Source: Linderina pennispora
Taxonomy: Eukaryota > Kickxellomycota > Kickxellomycetes > Kickxellales > Kickxellaceae
Direction of reading: 5' to 3'
Assembly: GCF_002104995.1 (NCBI RefSeq)
Contig: NW_024468259.1
Span: 558,001-622,000 of the forward strand
Length of the DNA: 64,000 nucleotides
This document shows positions 41,533 through 52,897 of this stretch, in pieces (position 1 is the stretch's first letter; every line of letters starts with the position of its first letter). A model generated the notes under the pieces. It had not been told where the DNA came from, made no database searches, and was given only the letters and a program-made list of their open reading frames with translations. The position numbers and the translations under genes were made by a program.

Positions 41533-42034
41533 TCAAGAGAGTTGGGACAGCGAGCTGATGCCAAGGATGGTCAGAATCGACTGGGGGCTCTTCAGGATAG
41601 CCTCGATGCACTGCGGGTTGGCCAGAAGGGTCTTGAGCAGCGCTGGCACCTGCTTGATTTTCTCCAGGAGCTCTGGGCTTGAGATGATCTTCACCACGTT
41701 CTGCACGTTCTGCACGATCTCATCCGCACTCAGCTGCAGCTTCACGCCGTCGGCATCAACATGCACATTGGCGTCGACTGGACCATCGACTTTGGCATTG
41801 ATACCTTTGGCGCTGACATCTCCGTCGATGTGCACGGGGCCGACATTGAGTTGTCCGTCAATGCCCTTGGTGTTGGCGTGCACTGCGCCGTTGATGGGGC
41901 CAGCAGAGATGTGGCCGTTGATACCGTTGAGGTTGGCGTTGACACCGAGGTTCGGCTCAAGCAACGATGTTGTCGAGGCTGGCGGGGAGAGCAGAGGCAA
42001 GGGTAAGGAAGAGCGAGGCAGTGAAGAAGCGCAT
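41533..42034 (-). pseudogene. Small secreted protein, paralog 1 (single frameshift)
   Basis: The ATG at 42034 starts a signal peptide (MRFFTASLFLTLASALPA) whose frame ends in TGA at 41957. One extra base near GTTGCTTGAG separates it from a long open frame in the next phase. That frame encodes a Gly/Val/Ile-rich repeat region with units such as GINGHISAGPINGAVHA and GIDGQLNVGPVHIDG. A helical tail follows (IVQNVQNVVKIISSPELLEK ... QSILTILGISSL). No intron signals fit the gap, so it is a recent pseudogene, a sequence error or a recoded gene. TATA box at 42178. Lineage-specific family; function unknown. Confidence 0.6.
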
Positions 42035-42177
42035 CTTGAGGGGTAGTAATCGTAAGATTATGAATTGGCAAAAGAGGGGGATGTAGAAGAAGGGCGTGAG
42101 GGAGGATTGAGGTAAATGTAGGCAGGAAAGAGTGTTTGCTGATGAAAACATCTAGCAGGTGCCGGACCGCGGGCCAG

Positions 42178-42185
42178 TTTATATA
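42178..42185 (-). promoter_or_regulatory. TATA box of secreted paralog 1
   Basis: TATATAAA, 144 bp upstream of the ATG at 42034; paralog 4 has the same box at the same spacing. Confidence 0.6.
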
Positions 42186-42755
42186 TGAATGCGGTTTGGC
42201 TACGGAAAAGAGGAGCACATTTATCAACTATTGCACCATTAGGCTTTTTGCTCAGCTTCAGCGTTTTTTCGGGCTCTCGCACCGCTGACGAGCGATGTCA
42301 TATTCACAGGATTCCCCGCTTGTCCCAAAATGGCGACAGACCCGGTCTTGTTGGGCGAAGTGAATTCCATGTGGTGGATTTACGCTTATCTCTTCCTGAG
42401 CCAAATACCGAAAGGCGCGTACAGCCGATTGGCGCATGCTTTTGGAAAACTAAAGCTTGCATCAGCTTTTGTTTGTTGCTTGTCATCTATTGCTCCATAC
42501 ACAATTCTGTCCTTGCATCTGAAGTTTGCATAGTCCGGGAACACGAAATAAAAACAACGATTTCCCTTCTGACACCCCCAGACGCTGATAGAGAGTTGTC
42601 AAGTGTATGAGTCAGTGAGGTGTCCGGTATGGGCTGGATCAATATGAATGTGCCAATAACGATGTATTCTTTGCAAATGGAGGCTGAACGTGAGAGCTGG
42701 AAAGTATCATAATGCATTCCAGCGGATCAGCAGCAAATAAAGAAGAACGTGGGTG
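42186..42755. other. Intergenic between secreted paralogs 1 and 2
   Basis: About 570 bp; no supported gene. Confidence 0.4.
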
Positions 42756-43587
42756 CTAGGCGTTGGTGCTGGGAGTTTCCAGGAAGCTCTTGAGTCTAGT
42801 CACGGCGTCTGCGACCAACTGCGGGTTAAGCATGTACTTTGTGAACAGGTCTGGTGTGCAATAGTCCATGGTATTTGCTGTCGAGCGAAACAGCTGTTTG
42901 GCAAACGCAAACAGGTTTTGTACACTCTTTCCCGCGAGAATATCGGAAGGGTTGACCACCTGTATCAGTGACTTTAGGTTCTCGTCGGAACCAACGGCAA
43001 TTGACAAGAGGCAGTTGTCAATATCGGCTGTGCTGGAATCTTCTGTAGATTGGCCACTAGACACAGGAGCATTGTCCAGATGTAGTATCAGAACCAGCAG
43101 GATTGGCTGCATCAGTGGAGTTAACAGGTATCAGCAGAACTAACAGTATCAGCAGGACTAACGGTATCAGCAGGGTTAACGGTATCAGGCAGGGCTAGCT
43201 GCATCAGCGGAGTTGGCCGAACCAACAGGACTAGCTGCCATAGCGAGACTAGCTACCCTAGCAGGACTAGCTCTACTAGCAGGACTAGCTCTATCAGCAG
43301 GACTAGCTCTATCAGCAGAGTTAGTCACACCAGAAGGGCCAACTGCACCAGAGTTGGCCGCTCTAGCAGGCTTGGCTGTATCAGGAGGAATAGCTCTATT
43401 AGCTGAGTTAACTCCACCACCGAGATTAGGCGCGCCGCCAAGGTTAGTTACACCGTCTGCATGGTTGGTGCTTAAGCCAGTATTGGAAAAAACGCGGTTC
43501 TGGGCAAAACCAAGGATGCCACCAGGACCGAAGAGGCGACGCCGTAGTGAAGACAACAAGGAAAAGCGAGACAGCAAAGGGACGCAT
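42756..43587 (-). pseudogene. Small secreted protein, paralog 2 (multiple frameshifts)
   Basis: The signal peptide MRPFAVSLFLVVFTTASP begins at 43587. A one-base shift just after it (near 43535) moves the coding phase to FGPGGILGFAQNRVFSNTGL and an Ala/Ser/Pro/Asp-rich repeat region ending at 43185. At least two further shifts (near 43190 and 43130) lead through ADTVSPADTVS-type repeats into a helical C-terminal part (SDILAGKSVQNLFAFAKQLF ... YMLNPQLVADAVTRL). Order of parts (signal, repeat, helical tail) matches paralog 1. Four frames are needed to read it, so it is most likely dead or badly sequenced. Confidence 0.55.
43100..43330. repeat. Short tandem repeat (about 18 bp) in paralog 2
   Basis: Runs of AGCAGGACTAGCTCTATC-like units encode the Ala-Asp-Arg-Ala-Ser-Pro repeats; a variant ADTVSP unit continues to about 43110. 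Two of the frameshifts lie in or beside this array, consistent with slippage. Confidence 0.6.
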
Positions 43588-44056
43588 CTTAGAGAAATAG
43601 GTAGCCGTGCTAAATGAATTACCGACAGTTTGAACGGAATATATATCAGCAAGATGAAAAAGCCAAGTGTGACAACCGGAGGGAAGGAGGGAAGGAAAGG
43701 GTATATTGGTGTACATTAGCAGACCTATATTTCTGTGCCAAGCCTCAGACCGTTTCATATTTTGTTCAAGACTGGGTGGCGGAGCTGTGCAATAGTCGTC
43801 AAGAGGCGCATTGATCAAAAGTGGGCATCAATACGAGTATGTATTGTGGCGCTATATGCGCAGTTTGTTGATACTTGCCAATTAACCGATATATATACTG
43901 CAGCCCACCAGTAAATGGGTAGATGGAAAAGACAGCTGTTTCATTGACTCAAGAAAACGTCGGGTTTCTTTTCATGGCAAACCCAAGAGTCCTTCTAAGC
44001 CAGTATCATTCGACGAGGAACAAGGAATCAGAATTAAAAAAAACTGCTAAGAAAGC

Positions 44057-44366
44057 TTAGGCTAGACTGATGCCAAGAACAGTCAGGATCATCTGTGGAT
44101 TCTCCTAGAGCCAGCCTGATCATCTGAGAGTTTCTCCACGGGGGGTTTAATAAGAGAAAGGACTTTCTGAATCTTTTCAAACAGTTCGGGATTGGAGATG
44201 ATCTTGATCATGTTGTGGATGTTTGTTTGGAAAGAATCAGTGCCAGCTGACCCTCATTGTCGCTAATCTGACCAAGGATACCACTGAAGTCGAAGAGGCT
44301 GGAGCAGGAGCATGGGTGGCATTGGCTGCAGCAGCAAGGACGAAGGAAGCGACGAAAGAAGCACAT
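44057..44366 (-). pseudogene. Small secreted protein, paralog 3 (decayed)
   Basis: A start ATG at 44366 is followed after four codons by a one-base shift into ASFVASFVLAAAANATHAPA, a signal-like segment. The repeat region is nearly absent. The helical tail is recognisable (NMIKIISNPELFEKIQKVLS compared with NVVKIISSPELLEKIKQVPA in paralog 1). The last codons are shifted again and carry stops before the terminal LGISLA-like end at 44057. Confidence 0.6.
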
Positions 44367-45403
44367 AATGGTGTGACTAGTAAGAAGGAGGGGGGTCCGG
44401 AATTATTGAATATGAGGGAAACTGGAGGTGGGAGGAGTATCAAGCTGCCTTAGAGGTGAAGACACACTTGTCTGACATCTGCAACTGACTGGTCTTTTAT
44501 AGGAATTAAACGACTGTGACTCCTTTAAAATGAGATGTCCAGTGAATCTGCTGGCCACCACAAGCATGCTCTCTTTCTGGACTCACATATGCCAAGTTTG
44601 CTCCTATCTTTTAGTTTAAGCATGTACCAGATGTCTCATGGTAGGTCCCTCGCAGTAGTCTCAGCATTGCTTGCAACCTATGCAACAACATGTGCATATC
44701 CAGCTTTTGGCAGCAGAAAGTTCCGTGGTGTTGTTTGCTGTCATGGTATAATCTTCTATAAAAGATCCACTTCAAAACCAGCTCATTCTGGCTATGGCCT
44801 TAAGATGCACTGCGAATGATGTATTTTCCATAGTTCCAAAAGCAGCAGATGGCCGATTTGTGTGCACACTAGACAGGAGCCCAAATGCAAATTTTGCTGC
44901 TCTTTAGTATGCTGCTCTTTGCAGCTGGCTTTTCGCTCTCATGGATAATTTCTGCTCTAGGTTTGACAGCATTGACACTCCTCCCTGAACTTCAGACAGA
45001 GAATCCTAAATCGCAGCCACAATAGCTACAATTCTCGATCCACTTATTTGTAAATACTCCACATACCAAATGGCACAACGTATAGTCAAAGTGAATATTT
45101 CTTGTGTAAGCAGCACATTGGGGAATGGTTCAAACTGTTGAGATAAGACTATAAATCGTGTACCAATCTACTTGATCATTGGTCGCGATTTGAGCCCCTA
45201 GTATAGATCTGGGGTCTGGCTAATGTGGCTATGAATGACTACAGGACCTGCTCTCTGAGTCTCCCATCATTCTCCAATATCCTCAATACGCTGCTACATT
45301 GTACTTAAACCAGCTATGTATATTAACCGATTGACCCTTATCACTGATTAGGAAATAGCTTGTATTAGCATTATTCAGAAATGTTCATCTGTACGTGGAT
45401 GTG
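44367..45403. other. Intergenic
   Basis: About 1 kb without a supported gene. Confidence 0.4.
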
Positions 45404-45688
45404 TCAAGACAATATCGTACGTAGAATTGCTACATCCAGTATCAGATATGTGTACAGTATCACAAGCGAATTCTTGTCGCTGATCCAGCTGCGCGTAGTA
45501 GCTGCGTGGACAGGGGGAGCCGAGGCAGAAGCAGTATCAGAGGTGGCAACAGCAGCCGCATGGCCTGCGTTGGCAGCAGAATCGTTCGAGGAGGTACTAG
45601 CAACAATATTGGTGATGTCAGCAGGGTTACCGAGCTCAAGGGGCATGGCAGTGGCGGCAAGAAAGAACGAGGCAACGAAGAAATGCAT
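45404..45688 (-). CDS. Small secreted protein, paralog 4 (lacks C-terminal domain)
   Basis: 94 residues, in frame. The signal peptide MHFFVASFFLAATAMPLE resembles those of paralogs 1 and 3. An Ala/Ser/Thr/Asp-rich segment follows (SSNDSAANAGHAAAVATSDT). The helical NPELFEKI-type tail found in the others is missing; the last about 25 residues are hydrophobic and look like read-through into noncoding DNA. TATA box 144 bp upstream. It could be a functional short form or a truncated copy. Confidence 0.45.
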   Translation of the reverse strand: MHFFVASFFLAATAMPLELGNPADITNIVASTSSNDSAANAGHAAAVATSDTASASAPPVHAATTRSWISDKNSLVILYTYLILDVAILRTILS

Positions 45689-45831
45689 ATTGGGTCCAAA
45701 GTCGTGACTAGAAAAGGGGAAGGGAGGTATTAGCGTAAGAGGAGAGTGTGCGTAATTGCAGAAAGGGAGAACGTGTAGAGCAATCTGTAGATGTGGTGTT
45801 TGGTTGGCCTAGTTCCTGGACCGTGAAGTCG

Positions 45832-45839
45832 TTTATATA
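45832..45839 (-). promoter_or_regulatory. TATA box of secreted paralog 4
   Basis: TATATAAA, 144 bp upstream of the ATG at 45688, same spacing as paralog 1. Confidence 0.6.
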
Positions 45840-46765
45840 TGCGACCGGTACCGATTCATTTGCACCGGAAACTGTTGGGGAACACCTAGCATAGTGCACA
45901 CATTTGTGGTTCATTTGGAAGGCTATAGTTAAGCTGTGTTCATTGTATGCGAATATGACGTTTAGCGCATAAACAGAAGAAGACAAGGAGACCGTTTTTT
46001 GCATGGAGAGATCGGCGTCTATAGCACCAAGGTTCGTTCTATAAGCAAACGCCAGTCCCGATAGGAAACACACACACACACACCAATACCAGACAAGTAC
46101 TGAAGGGCTGGTCGACATGCCGACACCACTCAGCCGTCGGTTTTAGCTGTACTTTAGCATCCACGTCATATTTTGCTGGTATTCGGGCTGCATATGGCAA
46201 AGTCAAATAAGCTTGTGCAGACGCTGGCTCACTTTATTTCTCTGACCAAACAAGGAGCTGCAGTTCTGAGCAGGCTAGTTGCAAATAGAGATTGTGATTC
46301 TCGCTAGTTTAGACTTTTGTTGTTTTGGCCTGCTGGTCGCTCCGTATACGAGAGGCGGCTAAAGGGGGCAGGATGTTTAAAACGGATGTGGCCCGGTCTG
46401 GTGGAGTAGCAATCGATGCAGGCTGGCATCTCACCATGCAAGTGTTTTGCTGTGCAAATGTCGTCACTATCGACTGGTGTCAGATACTTGTGAGCTGGAA
46501 AGAGTAGAAAAATGGTGGCCATTCTGCCTTGCAAATCCCTAGTGGTGCATTCTGCTTCAGCCAGGTGACGACGAGCTACAGACAAAGTAGGTTCTTTTGG
46601 CTACTGAACCTCTCACACACAACAAGCAGCCCATGTCGTTGTGGCATTTTGGAGGTATATATATTTGCCAAATTTCCTCAGAAGAGTTAGAGATATTGGA
46701 GCGCTGTGACAACGCCAGCAGCTCACAGACATGCAGAGTAACGTGGTTGGAATATGAGGCGCTGT
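45840..46765. other. Intergenic
   Basis: About 930 bp; a (CA)n run lies near 46070-46082. No supported gene. Confidence 0.4.
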
Positions 46766-48191
46766 CTATCCGGGCGCCTGCCTCCGGGTCCACGCATGTG
46801 AGTCCCGGGGCTTGCTGCCCGAGAGCATGTCGTGGTCCTGCTCATACATCTGCTCAATCAGCTCGTGAGGTGGTACAAATGTCTTTGGGATCTTCCTGAT
46901 CGTCTCCTCTCGCCTCTGGTTCATCTTGCGCTCCTCGAGGCGCTTGTTGTATTCACGGCGGCTCAGCGACGAGCCTCCTGCCAAGCTGGCGCTCATCAGC
47001 GGGATCTGCATAGGCAGCGAGCCAACAATTGCATTGGCAGTGATGCTGGGAGCATCGGTGCGCTGGGGCATGTTCAGGCCAGGCGAACCAAAGTGGCCAA
47101 AACCGCGCTCCTCGGCAGCAGCAATTGACGAGTCATCATCAGCATCTGGATCTTCCGAGAAATCGTCAGACTGGTGGCTCGTGTTGCGGCGGCCGAATCC
47201 AGGAATCGCCGAGTGATACTGCTGCCCAGGTGTCTGGAAATCATCATCTAGATCAAACACATCGTGGTCATCGACCTCGACAGATGGAATGCTGCCGAGG
47301 GCACCGCGGCTACCTATATTGCGCGGTCCGGTGCGCCCCAGTGTGCTGCTCAGTCCGCTTGGGCCACCTTTGCTGTTTCCACGCAGGATGGCTGACAGTC
47401 CAGACGACCCAACTGATCCCCTGCGTGCAGAGGTGGGTAGTGTGGGCGACTGGGGGTTGATGCGGTTGACCAGCTCGGCCACGATAGCACACTCGCTCCA
47501 GGCGCGGTTGCTGAGTTTGTCAAATGCTTCATCCTGCTTGCTCGTAAACTCGCGGATCCGCTCATACTTTGCCGACTCCTCGCTTTTCAGGTACTCCTGG
47601 GTACTGCTCTTGATGTCGAGAGGGATGTGGATATTGGGGTTGGGGCGTACGTCGCCTATAATTTTGGGCGTCAGAAGCATACCAAAGGCAGGCGAGTAGT
47701 CTGCCAGCTTTTCTGCCTCCTCGACCTGATTGGGGGTCTACGTAATATAGTGATGGCAGTAAAGGGAAGCAGGGTGTTGAGTTGGCAGGTTGCTGGTACA
47801 ATAGACGAGGTGGTTTGTGTGGAGTTATTGTTGCTCGCAGACTTACCATTGCCCCGCTGTCCAGGAACACAGGGCTCCCGGTCAATGGGAGTTTTGCTTG
47901 CTGCTGGCCTAACGATATGACCGATGATGACAGGGTCGGCTGCGGGATTCGGAAATAGATGACCGGCGATTTGCACACCAGGCACCGAATGACGCTGATG
48001 CTGCGGTCAATTGATGATGCCGGCTTGATCTCCAGCAGCTTTCCCTGAGCGACCTGCACTGCTTTTGTGGCAAGGCGGCACTCCCGGACCCCAGTAATAT
48101 CCTCCAGCGATGTCTGCTGCTCGGCGATGCTGGCTGCGTGTATGCGCACATTGAGGCAGGCACAGCTGTAAATGCGCTGTGGCTGGTCCAT
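46766..48191 (-). CDS. Unrecognised spliced protein with CxC/CxxC motifs
   Basis: Two exons, 48191-47847 and 47737-46766; 438 residues. The 109-bp intron has GTAAGT...ACGTAG ends and splicing keeps frame (SGAM|TPNQVEEAEKLADYSPAF). The N-terminal part has YSCACLNVRIHAASI and RCLVCKSPVIYF, a possible zinc or redox Cys pair set, in a beta-rich region. The middle has a helical ARRGSVGSSGLSA-type Ser-rich linker and acidic patches. The C-terminal REYNKRLEERKMNQRREETI and FVPPHELIEQMYEQDHDML look conserved. I do not recognise the family. Three well-defined sub-regions and a clean intron make it a real gene. Transcribed divergently from the polyQ gene. Confidence 0.7.
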
Positions 48192-49348
48192 GGCTGACGG
48201 GGTATTCGAATTAGAAATGCAAAAAATTGAGAGTATAATTCTGAGGATTGTGAAGAGACAAGCCAAGAAAGTCACACCAGTCGGAGCCAAAAAGCGAGCA
48301 AATGCGAGATGCCCACACCAGTTGGGATCAGGGGAGGGTTGGATCAGCATATCAAATCAAAACCGAGGATGAGCAGGGTGTGGGAGCCAACGGGATGTGG
48401 GCCAGTTTTCTGCGTCTCCTCCCTGGGATCCATGTAGAAAGAGTCGGCGTGGTAGAAACCAGCATGGCTGGCAGCCTTGGCAGCTGCATAAAAGTGCGGC
48501 CGAAACATAGCCAGCGATCGTCCGGGTGCAAGGCCATTTCCATTTGTGCTTGCAGGCATGGTGGTCCAAGCAGCAGAAAAGCAAAGAGGGACCACCATGC
48601 ACTGGATGGTGATAATTGGCGATTATCCACCACCACCACAACATGGAAAAATTAAGCCATGTGCGAGCATGTACGAATGGGGTCAACTGCGAAGGCATTT
48701 TCCACAGCCTATGCTGGCTGCCAGCCTGTGTACCCACGAGGGGCCAGTGCATCGACAGCTTTTGTCTTTCTGGAAAGCTCGGCCTGGCCCTTCGCTACCG
48801 GAAGCACCGAAAGCAAAAGGGCCAGCAGGCGCTTGCTTGCTGGGGCACGGCCAGCAAGTACATGTTTTCCGGAGTGGAGACCACTGCCCTGCTTGGCAAC
48901 AGCAGCCCATTCAGGCACGTATTCTCCGAGTAAGAAAAAATACAGCAGCAGCTGGGGACAAACACGCGTCATGTAATATCTGCTGGCAGGCATCGTCCAT
49001 GGGATGTACGGTTTTCTAGAAGGTCGTGCCGGATTGTGCGTTTTGGCAAAAGGAGGAAAACAATTTATGTGGCTCGCGAACAAGTGACACGGATGCTTTT
49101 TTTTACTGCTTTCGGTGCCTCACAACTTTCTTTGCGTTTAAAAGAGCAGTGTTCAGCACCCATCAGAAAAACCATTCGAGCACTTCTTCCCTGCACCCTC
49201 GTTTCTTCTGAAATATTCGCGTGTACCCTTCCTTCCATTTTCCCGGAAACTACTGAAAAATACCAGCATTTTTCATCGCCTCCGTGTTTAGTGTTTCGAA
49301 ACAGCTTTCCATCTTTGGGAACAACCCGCACCCCCTTAAAATCCATAC
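48192..49348. other. Intergenic, divergent promoter region
   Basis: About 1.15 kb between two divergent genes. Several overlapping open frames on both strands have no recognisable content. Confidence 0.4.
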
Positions 49349-51279
49349 ATGAGTTCAGTTGCGGAAATACAGAGCAACCTCTTGACCCGCGAGGGCGGGG
49401 TGACCGTTTCCGCAGGACCCGCCATTGTAGGCTCGCAGGCATTTGTAACCCAGTCACCGGTCATAGTGTCATCCAACTCATCACCACACCAACGCACATC
49501 GCCAGCGCAGCGGCAAGGTAATGGGCGCGCCACGTTGATGGACCTACCAATCACCACGCATTTCTGCTCGTCGTGCAAGAAGCGCATGCCGTTCGATGCC
49601 TTCCAACGCAGACAGAACGGCAGCCTGTACAATACGTGCATCAGCTGCCTGACAAAGACCAAGCAGCGCAAAGGACAGCAGGCCCGGGCTAGCTCTAATG
49701 GTGCATCACAGCAGCGTCAACAGCAGCAGCAACAGCCACAACAGCAACAGCAACAGCAACAATCTCAACAGCAGCAGCAGCAGCAGCAGCCACAACAGGT
49801 AGCGGGGATTAGCGTAATGGGGGACGACTCTGTGCTGGCCGATCAGCCGCGACACCAGTTAACACCTGAGGAGATAGCGCTGTCATCGACCACTGCCGCA
49901 GCCATCCAACAAGGTAAGCGATCTTAGGTGTGTTGTTGGGTGCAGCACCGAAAGTATGACAAGCTGATCCCGAACTCCTTTCACCTCCTTGGAATGTTCG
50001 GGCCGTCTGGGCACAGAAAACGGATGTGAAAAATGGCGCTCAGCAGCACGATTTTCAGTGTCCTCCTCTCCCTCCCTTTTCTGTGTTGTTGAGCTCGAAT
50101 ATGTTCAGCAACTGGATATGTCCTTTTACGAAGAGGCTGCTGTTGCTGAAAATCCATCCCTCCACTATTCGCCTTCAGACTTGCTGACCAAAGGGGGATC
50201 TGCATCCTGTCTGCACATGATGGCAACAGCAGCAAAGAAATATTTGCGAAGGAATTGCCGGACAGGCTGATATGATTTGTGCTCCGACACGGCGACATGA
50301 CCGAGGCAGCGCATAAATACCGGATTTAAACACACACATGCATACATACATACAAATCAATCCTCATGTAGATGGGCTTGTTGCCGCCGCCGCGATTGCT
50401 GCAGCTGCAGCCGCCAACACCCACACAGTGCAGGCGCTTCAGAGAGCTGGCCTCTCAATGGACACGTCGCCCGCAACGACCACCACAGCAGGGTTTACAG
50501 CACAGCCCACGCAGCTTGCATTTGCCCGAACCCCGTCCTCGCATACTGACAGCGCCTACCGCGCCGCACGCGCAATGGCCAATATCCCTGCCACCACGGC
50601 AACCGACGAACTGGGGATCACGACATCTGTCGGTGAATCGTCGATTATGAGCGCCCAGCGGATGCTCGGGCCCTCGCCAAATACTGCAGCGATCGCCGAC
50701 TGGTCGTCTGGGTCGCCGCAACTATCTGTGCCGCAGTCGCTGCCGCTGCGTCAGACGCTGTCGGCGCAGGCTACTAACTCGGCTTTCGGTATGATGTCCG
50801 GCTCTGCAGGCGAAGTGAACACACTGGGCGTCCCATCGACCCCTGCTGGCCAGCCACCGGCAAAAAGGCTTCGGTCTTCGACCGCCAATGCAGAGCAGCG
50901 ATCGCAGTCTCTGACGCAGCAGCAGCAGCAGGCAGTGTTACTCAGCTCAGTTACTGCTAATGGTGCATCGCCAGAGGCATCTGGTTTGCCGTTTGGGCGT
51001 CGCGACTCGCTGGGTACAAGTGGGCTTATTCTGCCAGACGCGTATGTGCAGCTCGAGTACCAGCGGCTGGAGCTGGAGCGGCAGCGACTGGCCCTGGACC
51101 AGGAGCGGTGGCGCGAGGAGCGAGCCGAGCGGATACGGTGGGAGACCATGTACAGAGAGCAGTGGCAGGAGGACCGCGAGGAGCGCCGGGCATTCCGTGA
51201 GCGTGAGCAGCATATCTGGAAGATCCTGCTGTCCGTACGTAGTGGCACCGACATTAATGGCATCGCCCAGAGTATGTAA
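49349..51279 (+). CDS. PolyQ protein with CxxC...CxxC zinc motif and coiled coil
   Basis: Two exons, 49349-49913 and 50372-51279; 490 residues; the intron of 458 bp has GTAAGC...CATGTAG ends and the junction codon is G|AT. Residues about 70-105 contain FCSSCKKRMPFDAFQ and NTCISCLTKTKQRK, a four-Cys zinc-binding module seen in fungal regulatory proteins. A glutamine-rich stretch follows (residues about 120-150), then an Ala-rich segment at the exon 2 start, Ser/Thr-rich linkers and a C-terminal charged coiled coil (EYQRLELERQRLALDQERW). Likely a nuclear regulator; function inferred only. Confidence 0.75.
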
Positions 51280-51319
51280 TTTGTTACTGTTATTTTTGCG
51301 TCTTTACTCCTAATTAACT

Positions 51320-52897
51320 TTATATGTGCGAAAGTACCACCAGACAGTCGCGCTCTGGCCGTGTCGGGTTCATGGTCATATGCGTCTTGTGCGGAATGTC
51401 GGGCACCCTTCCAGCCAAAACCTCCGACTCACCATCCTGCTGTCGGCTGCTGACCTCCGATTTTGCAATCCTCACATTATATCGCAGCAGCAGGTTGCTC
51501 AGCACCACATGCAGCTCGACTAGCGCCAGGTTCTTGCCAATGCACGCCCGCACGCCAGTCGAGAACGCCAGCATATTCGCAGGCTTCTTCTCGCCCAAAA
51601 ACCGCTCAGGATCAAATGCACTCGGCTGCGGGAACACAGACGGGTTCATGTGCAGCGCCCCAATAGCGCAGCAGATCCATGTACCAGCCGGCAGAAAATA
51701 TCCGCCTAGCCGCACGCCGTCAGCAGGTGCCAGACGCGGTAGCATGCCAGGCGCTGGTGGCATAATGCGGAGCGATTCAGTAATGACCGATGTCAGATAT
51801 GGCAGCTGCTGGCGACAGTCGGAGAAGGAAATGACGTGGTCCTGCGGAAACTCGCTGCGCAGCTCACTGACGACTCGTCTCAGAATGTGCGGATTATATA
51901 ACAGTAGCATCAAAGTCCACGTCAGCCCCGAAGAAGTAGTGTCAACCCCTGCCAGCAGCTGCACAAGGTTTTCAGAGGCGATCTGGGAATCGCTCATCGG
52001 CTGGCACTGGTCTCCTGGAACTGTTCCAGCGTTAATCAGGTGCTGCAGGATATCGGGAACTGGAATCTGCTCTTGTGCACGTCTCTCGATAACCGCACTA
52101 TGGGCAAAATCGAGAACCTTTGAAATGGTCGTCAGCCTCCACCCAACCAGCCTCGGGATCTGCTTCAGCCACGGAAACGCCATGGTAACATAGCTGAGGA
52201 CCCGCACACGGTTCAGCAGTGGAACTAGCTCATGCATCTCGTTCTTTAACGCATGGAAATTGCGTCCGAACGCCAATATCCCAATGGTATCGAGCGAAAT
52301 CAGCGAGAACCACGAGTAGATGTTTACCACAACCTGCCCCTTGTTGTCAGCCGCTTCAGCCAACTTGGCATCAAGCTTCTCCCGCACGGACAGAACTGTC
52401 GCTTCGAAAATCTTGTCCTGCATGCCAGTCAAGTTGCGGTGCGAAAAAGCGGCCCCTATCTGTCTGCGCCTATGCGTGCTGAGCTCCGGAGATTGTGTCG
52501 AAAATGCATTGGCTTCAATCCCCTCGGGCATCTCATAGCTGGGCGTCTTCCTGAACGTGTGCGAGCCAAGAACATGCCTGATAATGTCCGGGTCGGCAAC
52601 CGATACGCGCTGAGGTGAAATCCGTACTATCGGTCCAAACTTCTGGTGCAGCTTCAGCAAAAACTCTGGCAAGTCGCCTCGTATCATATGGTACCGCATC
52701 GGAATGCTGGTTATCGAGTGAACGATTTGTCCAGGCACAGCCGACAGCGGCGTCACACACCGCTCGTAGAGAATCTTGAACAGGACAAGAATAACTGCGA
52801 GCGTTATCACTGCAAACACAATGCTGCCCATTGGTGATCCGGGGTAGTCGTCGTCGTCAAACAAAAGCCGAGTAGAGTTGCCTCCAGCACCATTCAT
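51320..52897 (-). CDS. Cytochrome P450 monooxygenase
   Basis: 525 residues with an N-terminal membrane anchor (GSIVFAVITLAVILVLFKIL). Hallmarks: I-helix AGVDTTSSGLTW at about residue 317, ExxR motif ESLR at about 373, PERF motif FDPERFL, and the heme-binding loop FSTGVRACIGKN with axial Cys at about residue 451. ER-bound monooxygenase; the substrate cannot be read. Single exon. Its stop lies 40 bp from the stop of the polyQ gene, in convergent orientation. Confidence 0.95.
   Translation of the reverse strand: MNGAGGNSTRLLFDDDDYPGSPMGSIVFAVITLAVILVLFKILYERCVTPLSAVPGQIVHSITSIPMRYHMIRGDLPEFLLKLHQKFGPIVRISPQRVSVADPDIIRHVLGSHTFRKTPSYEMPEGIEANAFSTQSPELSTHRRRQIGAAFSHRNLTGMQDKIFEATVLSVREKLDAKLAEAADNKGQVVVNIYSWFSLISLDTIGILAFGRNFHALKNEMHELVPLLNRVRVLSYVTMAFPWLKQIPRLVGWRLTTISKVLDFAHSAVIERRAQEQIPVPDILQHLINAGTVPGDQCQPMSDSQIASENLVQLLAGVDTTSSGLTWTLMLLLYNPHILRRVVSELRSEFPQDHVISFSDCRQQLPYLTSVITESLRIMPPAPGMLPRLAPADGVRLGGYFLPAGTWICCAIGALHMNPSVFPQPSAFDPERFLGEKKPANMLAFSTGVRACIGKNLALVELHVVLSNLLLRYNVRIAKSEVSSRQQDGESEVLAGRVPDIPHKTHMTMNPTRPERDCLVVLSHI

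Noticed and set aside
43213-43617. Plus-strand Ala/Leu/Gly-rich open frame over secreted paralog 2
   Set aside because: Antisense reading of the 18-bp repeat array; no signal peptide.
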